From CAYTIB01 sp964437725 (GTDB lineage: Bacteria > UBA8248 > JACPRG01 > G963555815), in contig CAYTIB010000026.1 of assembly GCA_964437725.1 (NCBI GenBank), positions 85,363 through 149,362 on the forward strand: 64,000 bases of DNA, written 5' to 3'. The stretch's first letter is position 1. Each line of letters opens with the position of its first letter. The notes beneath the pieces are model-generated. The model saw only the letters and a program-made list of their open reading frames with translations, was not told the origin of the DNA and searched no databases. Shown here in pieces: positions 43,434-51,970 of this stretch. Made by a program: the position numbers and the translations under genes.

Positions 43434-44432
43434 TTAAGCGTAAATATCTTCTAGCGCTTCCTCTGGTGAAGGAAAATCGCTAGCCATAGCAAAGTCAACA
43501 GCCTCTTGAATAACGGCATCGGCCTTAGTATTCGCTTCCTTAATCTGTTTCTTCGTCATTTTCAGATGTTTTTCTAGCCTAAGTACTGCGTCCTTTTTCA
43601 ACCAGGATTCAAGCTCTTCTTTGCTCCGATACACACCCGATGGCGGGTCACCCCGTGAATGACCTCGAAACCTGTAGGTCTTCATCTCAAGTAAGGAAGG
43701 GCCCTTCCCCGCTCGAGCGCGGGCTACCGCTTCACGCACTGCCTCATTGACAGCAAGAACGTCCATACCATCCACAACGACGCCCGGAATATCGTAACCT
43801 CTCGCCCGATCTGCAATGTCGGCAACAGCAGTACTACGTTCTGCGGAGAAGCTAACAGCGTATCCATTATTTTCGCAAACGTAAATCACCGGAAGCTTCC
43901 AAATGGCTGACATGTTGACACCTTCATGGAAGGTTCCCTGATTAGAGGCTCCGTCTCCGAAGAAGGCTACACAAACGCTTGGCTTTTTCTGGATATCAAA
44001 GGCCAGCCCCACACCCGCCGCGATAACAAGGTTTGCCCCCACAATGGGGTTGGCACCGTATAATCCTTTGGGCAGATCGGCAATATGCATAGAACCGCCC
44101 TTGCCCTTGCAAAGACCCGTTTTGCGGCCAAGCAACTCAGCCATCATAGCCCTAGGATCACTCCCCTTAGCAATAGCTGTTCCATGCCCACGGTGTGTCG
44201 CGAGGATAACATCGTCGTCATCCAGGTTGGCACACACGCCCATGCTAGTGGCCTCCTGACCGATGCTAGTATGGACAGTCCCCCGGACATGACCGCCTTG
44301 AAAAAGCTTATCGGCCATTTCATCGAATTTTCGGATGATAAGCATGGTCTCGTGCCAACGAAGAAGCGTGGCCTTGTCGACACCAGACTTCTGAGCCCCA
44401 TTAACTCCTTTCGTTCCAACTTGTCTTGCCAT
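43434..44432 (-). CDS. 2-oxoacid dehydrogenase E1 component, alpha subunit (PDH/acetoin type)
   Basis: 332 residues from ATG 44432, which follows a G-rich ribosome site; a frame 42 nt longer is less likely. The TPP motif GDGASNQGTFHEGVNMSAIWKLPVIYVCENN is intact, with GGSMHIADLPKGLYGANPIVG and MKTYRFRGHSRGDP. Together with the downstream beta subunit it decarboxylates a 2-oxoacid or cleaves acetoin. The aldehyde dehydrogenase gene lies 54 nt upstream on the same strand. Confidence 0.94.
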   Translation of the reverse strand: MARQVGTKGVNGAQKSGVDKATLLRWHETMLIIRKFDEMADKLFQGGHVRGTVHTSIGQEATSMGVCANLDDDDVILATHRGHGTAIAKGSDPRAMMAELLGRKTGLCKGKGGSMHIADLPKGLYGANPIVGANLVIAAGVGLAFDIQKKPSVCVAFFGDGASNQGTFHEGVNMSAIWKLPVIYVCENNGYAVSFSAERSTAVADIADRARGYDIPGVVVDGMDVLAVNEAVREAVARARAGKGPSLLEMKTYRFRGHSRGDPPSGVYRSKEELESWLKKDAVLRLEKHLKMTKKQIKEANTKADAVIQEAVDFAMASDFPSPEEALEDIYA

Positions 44433-44486
44433 CCGAGACCCCCCCCTTACTTTAACGAGAAACCAATCCGGCAAGGCCGGAGAAAA

Positions 44487-45995
44487 TTAACTTGCGTATG
44501 GATTTACCTGGTTCTCCGTTAAATCCATCCAGATAGTTTTGGTCTGAGTATAAAGGTCCAGAACTTCCTTCCCATTCTCACGACCATACCCACTCATCTT
44601 ATACCCCCCAAAAGGAACCGCCCAGTGAATCTTTCTGTAGCAATTGATCCAAATAGTGCCCGCCTTAATACGACGGGAGACACGAATCGCACGCTTCAGA
44701 TCTCGAGTCCAAACACCTCCCCCAAGACCATATTTTACAGCATTGGCGCGCTCTACCAATTCATCCTCATCGGAAAATTTAAATGTTGAGATAACTGGTC
44801 CGAAAATCTCCTCCTGCGCGATACGCATACCTTCCTCTACACCAGAGAAAACCGTGGGTGTGAAGAAAAATCCATCCGAAAGACCCGGATCTTCCGGCGG
44901 AGTTCCCCCAACCAGGATCTCTGCTCCTTCGTTAACTCCGCTTTGTACCAATTCCTGGATCTTATTCCACTGTTGCTCGCAAGTTTGAGAACCCATCTGC
45001 GTTTCCTGTTTAAGCGGATCCCCAACCCGTACCTTCCCCGCGCGAGAAACTAGCCTTTCGAGAAACTCATCATGCACTTTCTCATGCAAAAAAAGCCTTG
45101 AACCAGCAACGCAGGTCTGTCCAGCAGCAACAAAAACTCCGCCCATCGCGGCAGATACCGCATCCTCTAGGTCGTAATCATCGAAAACAATATTTGGTGA
45201 CTTCCCGCCTAGTTCGAAGGAAACATGCTTAAGAGTATCCGCGGCGTTCTTTGCGATAATCTGCCCGGTTGCAGTTTCCCCGGTAAATGCTATCTTGTCC
45301 ACATCCGGATGACGTACCAAGGCATCGCCTGCCGTTTCTCCAAACCCTGGGACAATGTTAACAGTGCCAGGTGGAAATCCTGCTTCCTCGACAAGACGAC
45401 CCAACTCCAACGCGGTTACTGGGGTGTGCTCAGCGGGCTTTAGGACAACAGTATTTCCCGCTGCCAAAGCCGGCGCTATCTTAAAAGCCGCCATCAAAAA
45501 AGGCGAATTCCATGGAATAATACAACCACAAACTCCCACTGGCTCCCGCACTGTGTAAACGTGAAAATCGTTTCCAATAGGGATCGTAGACCCTTCGATT
45601 TTATCTGCCAGGCCTGCAAAATAATAGTACCATTGGGCCGTTGCAGGCATTTCCACACCCGCCGTCTCGCGAATAGCTTTCCCGTTTTCCATGGATTCCA
45701 ACTGTGCCAGCCGGTCAGAATCACGTAGGACTAGATCACCTAGCTTCCGTAATAGCGCACCGCGCTGGCTAGGTGTAATTGTGGTCCACGGACCATTCTC
45801 AAATGCATTCCGTGCGGCCTGAACGGCACGGTCAATATCCTCTTCAAAGCCTTCCGCTACGATAGCCCAGGTCTTCCCTGTCGCCGGATTGATGCTTTCG
45901 AAAGTTTTCCCGGCAATTGGTGATAGCCATTCACCCCCTATAAAGAGTTTCTCAAATTTATTAACTTCTACTGCAACCCCTCTCGGATCAGTCAT
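44487..45995 (-). CDS. NAD(P)-dependent aldehyde dehydrogenase
   Basis: 502 residues of the ALDH superfamily. PWNSPFLMAAFKIAPALAAGNTVVLKP, FELGGKSPNIVFDD (catalytic Glu), GQTCVAGSR (catalytic Cys) and EEIFGPVIS are intact. It oxidises an aldehyde to an acid; specificity is unknown. GAGGAG precedes the ATG. It is likely the first gene of an operon with the E1 alpha and beta genes, suggesting that an aldehyde is formed or consumed together with a 2-oxoacid or acetoin. Confidence 0.93.
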   Translation of the reverse strand: MTDPRGVAVEVNKFEKLFIGGEWLSPIAGKTFESINPATGKTWAIVAEGFEEDIDRAVQAARNAFENGPWTTITPSQRGALLRKLGDLVLRDSDRLAQLESMENGKAIRETAGVEMPATAQWYYYFAGLADKIEGSTIPIGNDFHVYTVREPVGVCGCIIPWNSPFLMAAFKIAPALAAGNTVVLKPAEHTPVTALELGRLVEEAGFPPGTVNIVPGFGETAGDALVRHPDVDKIAFTGETATGQIIAKNAADTLKHVSFELGGKSPNIVFDDYDLEDAVSAAMGGVFVAAGQTCVAGSRLFLHEKVHDEFLERLVSRAGKVRVGDPLKQETQMGSQTCEQQWNKIQELVQSGVNEGAEILVGGTPPEDPGLSDGFFFTPTVFSGVEEGMRIAQEEIFGPVISTFKFSDEDELVERANAVKYGLGGGVWTRDLKRAIRVSRRIKAGTIWINCYRKIHWAVPFGGYKMSGYGRENGKEVLDLYTQTKTIWMDLTENQVNPYAS

Positions 45996-46298
45996 CTGGG
46001 ATCTCCTCGAAGTACCATACGATTAATTTCCGTACTCCAATTCTAGCAAAAAATGAGCCTTCGCGAGCCTGTTTACTACTCACGTAGGCTCCCCCGTAAA
46101 GATCTTTCAGTTGCCGCAGCGCTCAAGGATCTGTTAGCTTGAAAAGGTTCCCCGTCTGGAATTTTGAAAAATTTCTAGGCGGCCTGCGACTCAGAAACGA
46201 GTCCAGATCTTCCTTGGCAACCCGGCGAAGCCTTCGTTTTTTTGGCGATATTGCAAGGGTTTGAAATCTATATTAAGTCAGTGATAAGGAGAAGATTA
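45996..46298. other. Divergent intergenic region (303 bp)
   Basis: Separates the aldehyde dehydrogenase (minus) and SDR (plus) genes. A short CGAA-GCC-TTCG hairpin followed by T7 lies at about 46227-46244, a possible plus-strand attenuator before the SDR gene. No other signal seen. Confidence 0.4.
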
Positions 46299-47084
46299 AT
46301 GGATTTGGGATTAAGGGGGAAACGATCTGCTGTTTCAGGTGCCAGTCAGGGTCTTGGTTACGCTATCGCAATGGCGCTAGCCGATGAAGGGTGTGACGTC
46401 GCAATTTCTGCCAGAGGAGCAGAACGACTAAGCCAAGCAGTTCTAGACATCGAGGCCAAGGGAGTTAAAGGGGTCGGGATTCAGTGTGATATGGCCACTT
46501 CCGAAGGAGCTACCAAGTTTATTGATGATGCTGCCGCCGAGCTTGGCGGAATTGACATTTTGGTTAACAACGTGGGAGGTATGATTCCGGGAACGATAGA
46601 CAGTTTATCGGATGATCAATGGTCGGACATTATTAACCGCAACCTGATGGCCTATTTGTGGACAACCAGGGCCGCCATCCCGCACCTCAAAACCTCTTCA
46701 TCCGGGAAAATTCTAAATGTGTCCGGCATGACTGGGAAACAACTTCTGCCCGGTGCCCTGACAACGACTCTGCCCAATACTGCCATTAACGGCTTTTCGA
46801 AAGTTATGGCGGGCGAACTAGGAAAAGACGGAATCACCGTCAACAACATTTGTCCAGGCATCGTGAACACAGAGTCCTGGGGACCGCGGGCTGAAATGAT
46901 GGCCAAAGTTAGAGAAATGGAGGTCGATCAAGTCCGCAAGATGTTTGCAGACAATACACTCCTTGGTCGCTGGGGAGAACCAGATGAAATCGGTACGGTG
47001 GCTGCCTTCCTAGTCTCCGACAAGAACAATTATATGACGGGTACGACTGTTGAGGTTTGTGGAGGCTGGTCCCGTTACATCTGA
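46299..47084 (+). CDS. SDR-family (Rossmann) protein lacking the catalytic YxxxK pair
   Basis: 261 residues from ATG 46299 with AAGGAG upstream. Cofactor motifs SGASQGLG (13-20) and NNVGG (90-94) are normal, and Ser142 (NVSGMTG) is present. At the expected Tyr-x3-Lys the sequence reads TTTLPNTAINGFSK: Thr156 replaces Tyr and Asn160 replaces Lys. Classical ketoreductase chemistry is therefore doubtful. It is followed 45 nt later by an amidohydrolase gene, likely co-transcribed. Confidence 0.9.
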   Translation: MDLGLRGKRSAVSGASQGLGYAIAMALADEGCDVAISARGAERLSQAVLDIEAKGVKGVGIQCDMATSEGATKFIDDAAAELGGIDILVNNVGGMIPGTIDSLSDDQWSDIINRNLMAYLWTTRAAIPHLKTSSSGKILNVSGMTGKQLLPGALTTTLPNTAINGFSKVMAGELGKDGITVNNICPGIVNTESWGPRAEMMAKVREMEVDQVRKMFADNTLLGRWGEPDEIGTVAAFLVSDKNNYMTGTTVEVCGGWSRYI

Positions 47085-47129
47085 TATAAATTTGATCTCA
47101 AAGTGCTTCCAATCCAAACGAGGATGATT

Positions 47130-48107
47130 ATGAAAATTGACATTCAGTGTCATTACTACCCCAATGAGCTTATCAAGAAGCTCCTGGAGCGAGACAAACC
47201 ACCTCGAGCTGTCAAAAAGAACGGTCAGACAATCCTTATGGCCAGTAATCATACTACCCTTCCGGCTCTGCCACACTTTAGTGACTTGGACGATAAGCTT
47301 CGGGCGATGGATGAGTCTGGTGTGGATGTCCAACTTTTAAGTCTCAACGTCCCGGGTCCAGAACTTGCGGGTGGTGATGAGGCTGATGATCTAGCCGAAC
47401 TGGCTCACGATTGTTTAGCTGACATAACAAACAAACACCCAGAAAGGTTCTGGGGCATGGCAACCCTAGGTCTTGGCAATATGGATCGGTCCCTAAGAGA
47501 GCTGGATCGCTGTATAAATTCTCTTGGATTTAAATCCCTCCAGGTCTATTCCAATTTGCGAGGAACACCTCTTGACGATCCTATCTTTCATCCTCTTTAC
47601 GAGCGGTGCGCTGAACTTAACCTACCAATCTTCCTACACCCTACGGTCCCATCTCTGTCAGAAGCTCCCATGGCAGATTACGGATTGATCCCAATCATGG
47701 GCTTCCTTTTCGATACCTCGTTGGCTGCTATGCGTCTTATTATGAGCGGGACCTTAGACAAGTTTCCCAACGTCCGTTTCGTTCTTCCTCATGTCGGGAG
47801 CACCATCCCTTACTTGATTGGTCGAATCGATTACCTAACCGGCTTTATGCCTAGCGGAAGAGATAATATTGGGGGTAGGCCGCCTAGTGACTTTTTTAAG
47901 CAGCTTTATTTTGATGTTGTTTCCTCGTACCAACCGGCCATTGATTACTTCTACCGGGAGTACGGCTCGGATCATCTCTTATTCGGAAGCGACTACCCTT
48001 GGGTACAAATTGATTCCTGTGTGGAGCTTGTAGAAAACCTACCTGCTTCAGATGAGGAGAAGAAGAAAATTTATTCGGAAAATGCTTTAAGCATTTTAAA
48101 ACATTAG
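47130..48107 (+). CDS. Amidohydrolase-2-family (ACMSD-like) metal-dependent hydrolase or decarboxylase
   Basis: 325 residues from ATG 47130 (AGG 6 nt before). A TIM-barrel amidohydrolase with LPIFLHPTVP, FPNVRFVLPHVGSTIPYLIGRIDY and LLFGSDYPW (terminal metal Asp). The first metal motif reads DIQCHYYP, so the first His of HxH is Gln (residue 6). The family includes decarboxylases of aromatic and muconate acids. Substrate unknown. Downstream of the SDR gene. Confidence 0.88.
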   Translation: MKIDIQCHYYPNELIKKLLERDKPPRAVKKNGQTILMASNHTTLPALPHFSDLDDKLRAMDESGVDVQLLSLNVPGPELAGGDEADDLAELAHDCLADITNKHPERFWGMATLGLGNMDRSLRELDRCINSLGFKSLQVYSNLRGTPLDDPIFHPLYERCAELNLPIFLHPTVPSLSEAPMADYGLIPIMGFLFDTSLAAMRLIMSGTLDKFPNVRFVLPHVGSTIPYLIGRIDYLTGFMPSGRDNIGGRPPSDFFKQLYFDVVSSYQPAIDYFYREYGSDHLLFGSDYPWVQIDSCVELVENLPASDEEKKKIYSENALSILKH

Positions 48108-48242
48108 CGAGACAAACATTCGCAGGAGAGATTCATTAAAAAGCGATTCGATTGGGATCTGTTATCGGTCTGAAATGGTGAGGTTTTGTGGAACGGTGCA
48201 TTTCATCAAAACTTTTCCGAATAGTTTCTTGAAAGCTGAAAA

Positions 48243-48713
48243 ATGTATTGGTTACAAAAGATTCTGTTATCGTTTCATTTGGTTGGGCTGGGCTTATACA
48301 TCGGTTTTCATGCCATGACGTATCTACTAAACGCGCGGATCAACGCCGCTCGTGAATCTGGCAATGCGGCGGAAGAATTGGTTCTTACAAAAATGCTTTT
48401 CAGGATTCTTGCCATTGCCATCTGGGGCCTGGTTTTGCTTTTGTCAACTGGCCTTGCAATGTCGATCACCAGTGGTTACGGTTTTTTTTCCACTACATGG
48501 CTTACGATTAAACACCTGGCCTTCTTCGCAATGATTCTAAACACTGCTCATCTTCTTTTCATTATGCGCCTTCTTGGGCAAGGGGTGATGTCTTTACCGG
48601 ACCCACCTGTTCCAGAGTCTGTAAGAGTACTCGTTAAGCGCAGAAAGCCCTTTGGACTCTTTAATGAGGTAATGACAGCCATTATTATTGTTGCTGGAGT
48701 ATTTCGCTTTTGA
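48243..48713 (+). CDS. Integral membrane protein (four predicted helices)
   Basis: 156 residues with hydrophobic helices at about 7-27, 50-75, 85-108 and 138-155. His residues in helix 1-2 (SFHLVGLGLYIGFHAM) and helix 3 (KHLAFF, AHLLF) could bind haem or metal, a pattern seen in small membrane redox or DUF2269-like proteins. This is inference. The next membrane gene starts 26 nt after its stop. Confidence 0.75.
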   Translation: MYWLQKILLSFHLVGLGLYIGFHAMTYLLNARINAARESGNAAEELVLTKMLFRILAIAIWGLVLLLSTGLAMSITSGYGFFSTTWLTIKHLAFFAMILNTAHLLFIMRLLGQGVMSLPDPPVPESVRVLVKRRKPFGLFNEVMTAIIIVAGVFRF

Positions 48714-48739
48714 GTTCGACAGGAAAACAGGAGTTCTAA

Positions 48740-49054
48740 GTGAACCCGTACCTGAGTACCTGGTTCACGAGCCTTTCAGCAGCGGGAATGGGTCTAGCCG
48801 CCTGGTTGGGGAACTACTGCTTTAAACGTCTGGAAGTCCGCTATGGTGCGCAGGGGCTTGCACCCCCTACGGGAATGTTCCGTGCCCTTTTCCGGATTCT
48901 CATTGCACTCTGGATTTATTTGATCGGTGCGATGCTCGCATCTTTGATCTGGCGAATCTGGCCAAATATTGTACTTCAGCCTACCATGGTCCTGATTGGT
49001 CTTGGAACTCTCGGTCTTGTGACCGCTGTTTATTATCTGATTCGGGGATTTTAA
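48740..49054 (+). CDS. Small integral membrane protein (three predicted helices)
   Basis: 104 residues from a GTG (48740), about 10 nt after GGAG. Hydrophobic segments at about 8-27, 48-70 and 79-101. No family recognised. It lies 26 nt after the four-helix protein gene and probably forms a unit with it. Confidence 0.7.
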   Translation: MNPYLSTWFTSLSAAGMGLAAWLGNYCFKRLEVRYGAQGLAPPTGMFRALFRILIALWIYLIGAMLASLIWRIWPNIVLQPTMVLIGLGTLGLVTAVYYLIRGF

Positions 49055-49217
49055 AGTTATTTAACTAAGCACCCCACGTCTTTCTGAACCAGTTTGTCTG
49101 GAAGTCCGACCATAGAACACAAAAATTTAAAAATAACATTTCAAAGATACAGGTTGCGACTCACGGGTTATCGGCATACCACCGCCAAAAAATCTCCTCC
49201 GATTGACTCTCAATTCA

Positions 49218-51452
49218 CTAAATATTTTTTAAAACTGCCAGGACTCTCTCAGGAGTGACGGGAATTTCCGTAATTCGGGCACCAACGGCATCGCTGATAG
49301 CATTGGTGATTGCTGCGGGTGAAGCGTTGCAGGGGGGTTCACCGATCCCACGCGCCCCTTTGGGACCCATGCCTTCTTTTGATTCAGTCACAATTGTTTC
49401 CCAATCTCCGATATCTGCAGATGTCGGGATCAAGTAGTCATGAAGAACAGGATTCGCCATTCTTCCATCTTGCATGATGACTTCCTCGGTAAGTGCATAA
49501 CCTATACCCATCACCGCGCCACCTTCTATTTGCCCCTCAACGCTTACAGGATTAATGGCCGTCCCCACATCGTGTGAAGCAATAAAATTCAAAAGCTCAA
49601 CCTCGCCAGTTGCCTCATCAACCATCACCTCCGCCGCATGGACACCCCAAGTGTAGTCAGTCCATCCCGCGAACCCGTTGTAGCGATCCGCATCCGGGTA
49701 GTCCAGTTCGGGAGTTTTGAAGGAACCTGTTGCAGAAATCGGAAGCCCTTTTGCCTGAGCGTGGGTGACCGTTTCGGCAATCGGAATGGCTGTATCAGGA
49801 GCAGAAGAAACTCGTACCCACCCATTTTCCAGTATGAGGTCTTCCCGCCTGGCTTCCAACATCTCCGCAGCTGTTTCAACAAGCGAACTTCGAATAATTT
49901 GCGAAGCATTTTGTAAAGCTCGGCCTGACATCATCGTCTGCCGGCTAGAAGCCGTGTATCCAACTAAAGGCGTAGTTGCTGAATCCGAATTCAAGATTGA
50001 GATCTTCTCAAGGGGGAGACCTAATTCGTCGGCGACCACCTGACAAGCAGCCGATGCTTGACCCGCTCCCAGGTCGGAGACTCCAATCCGAATAAGAGCA
50101 GAACCGTCAAGATCCATTCCTACGAATCCCTCCGATGCACTAAAAGGCCGGCCGTAACCTGTCATATTCGCAGCGTACCCCCGACCTACGAGCTTTCCCG
50201 GAAGATCTTTTGTTTTTGGCCCAAGAGCCTTTTCAACCTTATCTGTTAGTTGTGCAAGATCAACGTGGCATTCCAACCGTTGTCCGACTGGAAGCTGACC
50301 CCCAGTTTTGAGATAGTTTTTCCTTCGTACCACTAGAGGATCCAACTTCAGTGCCTTGGCAACTTCATCGATCTGGCCTTCTACAGCGAATGTGATCTGA
50401 TTACAGCCGACCCCACGCATGGCATCCGAGAACGGTCGGTTAGTTATTGCTCCATGGACACGGGCACAAAGATTTTTTACATCGTACGCACCTTGCGCCA
50501 GAACCATAGCTCCCATTGTGATAATCCCCGTATTTGTCCGGTAGGCACCGGCGTCAGCTGTCACCTGGACATCCATAGCTGTTATGGTTCCATCCTCTTT
50601 CGCTGCAGTGCGGTACTTCATGACAAAGGGATGCTTTTTAGAACCACCAAGTAAGGTGTCCTCTCGCGTTAAGGTCAACCTAACAGGATCCCCCATCGCC
50701 TGGGCTAGCAAAGCTAACCATGTTGCAACAAGAGGCTGCTCCTTGCCACCGAACCCGCCTCCAATCATCGGACTCTGGATACGAACCTTGCCGGATGGAA
50801 TACCCAGCACCTTGGCTACAGACCGATAGTTCTCAAGAAGCTGAGTTGGCCAACGAATATTTATTATCCCTGTCGAATCGATCCACGCTACACCCGCCTC
50901 AGGCTCGATGAAGCAATGGTCTGCTTGCCGAGTCGTATAAGTGTTTTCAACAATAACATCAGCCTCTGCCAGTGCCACCTCCGGATCTCCACAAATAAGC
51001 GAGTGCTTGCCAAACAAAGCGTCAGGCTCACAAGATACAGCTTCACCAGGATCATAAACCCCAGGTTCGGGGCGCAGACGTGGGGAAAGAGCATCAGCGG
51101 CCGCCTGGGCAGCCTCCGGGGAATCAGCTGCGACGAGAGCAATAGCATCCCCAGCAGACCGTATATATCCGTGGGCAAGAACGGGGAAATCCTCACCGTG
51201 CGCATGATTAATGCCAGGGATATCCTCAGCTGTCAGAACGGCGCGTACTCCAGGAAGACTGCAAGCAGATTCAACGTCCATGCCATCGAGAATCGCAGAT
51301 GCGACACCACTTCTGACGACTTTTCCAGTAAGACACCCCGGAATGTCAAAGTCGTCCGCAAACAAAGTTCCACCTACGGCCTTTTCGAAAGCATCCGCCC
51401 GTGAAACAGACTGTCCCACCATCTTCCATGAGTCATCGGGTTTCGTTTGCAA
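49218..51452 (-). CDS. Molybdenum hydroxylase large (Moco-binding) subunit, xanthine dehydrogenase/CoxL family
   Basis: 744 residues from a TTG start with a G-rich ribosome site. AFEKAVGGTLFADDF, GGGFGGKEQP, MRGVGCNQITFAVE and the C-terminal GARGIGEPPCNASPAAI (catalytic Glu) are diagnostic. It hydroxylates an aldehyde, purine or other aromatic N-heterocycle. The 2Fe-2S and FAD subunits normally encoded next to it are absent from this window. It needs Moco, whose first synthesis enzyme MoaA is at 29688. Confidence 0.92.
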   Translation of the reverse strand: MQTKPDDSWKMVGQSVSRADAFEKAVGGTLFADDFDIPGCLTGKVVRSGVASAILDGMDVESACSLPGVRAVLTAEDIPGINHAHGEDFPVLAHGYIRSAGDAIALVAADSPEAAQAAADALSPRLRPEPGVYDPGEAVSCEPDALFGKHSLICGDPEVALAEADVIVENTYTTRQADHCFIEPEAGVAWIDSTGIINIRWPTQLLENYRSVAKVLGIPSGKVRIQSPMIGGGFGGKEQPLVATWLALLAQAMGDPVRLTLTREDTLLGGSKKHPFVMKYRTAAKEDGTITAMDVQVTADAGAYRTNTGIITMGAMVLAQGAYDVKNLCARVHGAITNRPFSDAMRGVGCNQITFAVEGQIDEVAKALKLDPLVVRRKNYLKTGGQLPVGQRLECHVDLAQLTDKVEKALGPKTKDLPGKLVGRGYAANMTGYGRPFSASEGFVGMDLDGSALIRIGVSDLGAGQASAACQVVADELGLPLEKISILNSDSATTPLVGYTASSRQTMMSGRALQNASQIIRSSLVETAAEMLEARREDLILENGWVRVSSAPDTAIPIAETVTHAQAKGLPISATGSFKTPELDYPDADRYNGFAGWTDYTWGVHAAEVMVDEATGEVELLNFIASHDVGTAINPVSVEGQIEGGAVMGIGYALTEEVIMQDGRMANPVLHDYLIPTSADIGDWETIVTESKEGMGPKGARGIGEPPCNASPAAITNAISDAVGARITEIPVTPERVLAVLKNI

Positions 51453-51970
51453 CTTGAGTTCCCCCCGGCAAGAAGGTTAGGCCTGTCAACCCGGTTCCAA
51501 TTTGTCAATGTTATTAAATCTTTTGCATGATCTCAACGGTGAGGGGTTAGGCATATTAAACTCAATCATATTTTGGACAGTACCATGGCCCATATTCTAG
51601 ATTTCCTGAATCAGGCATTACTGCCCCCTCCCGTTCCTTCTAGTGTAAACGATTTGGTAATATCCGAAACCCGAAGATTCACAACGAGTAGTCAATGATG
51701 CTGCTGGAAGTGGATTACCCCTTAAAATAAAAAAGAAACACACATTTCACCTTCGGCTTTAATTAGAACCAGGGACCACATGGTTCCGTGTTTCCTTGAC
51801 ACTGCTCCTCCCTATTGGATACGCTCGGGGAACCCGATGAATAGGATTGCTAGGACACGGCCTGGAACGACGTTTGCATGTAGTTCCAGTCCCATTATTT
51901 CATTCGATATGTAATTGATTTATTAATTGGTTCCCTTTTTCCACCCTGGACCCACCAAAGGAGATTAACC
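51453..51970. other. Divergent intergenic region (518 bp)
   Basis: No gene. It contains a TTGACA box (51796-51801) without a good -10, and a hairpin at 51811-51845: outer CCTATT/AATAGG, inner TCGGG-GAA-CCCGA. These lie 125-175 bp before the MetE-like gene and may control it. Confidence 0.5.
51811..51845 (+). promoter_or_regulatory. Stem-loop upstream of the MetE-like gene
   Basis: CCTATT (51811-51816) pairs with AATAGG (51840-51845). Inside it TCGGG (51825-51829) pairs with CCCGA (51833-51837) around a GAA loop. There is no T-tract, so it is not a terminator; an operator or leader structure is possible. Confidence 0.4.
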
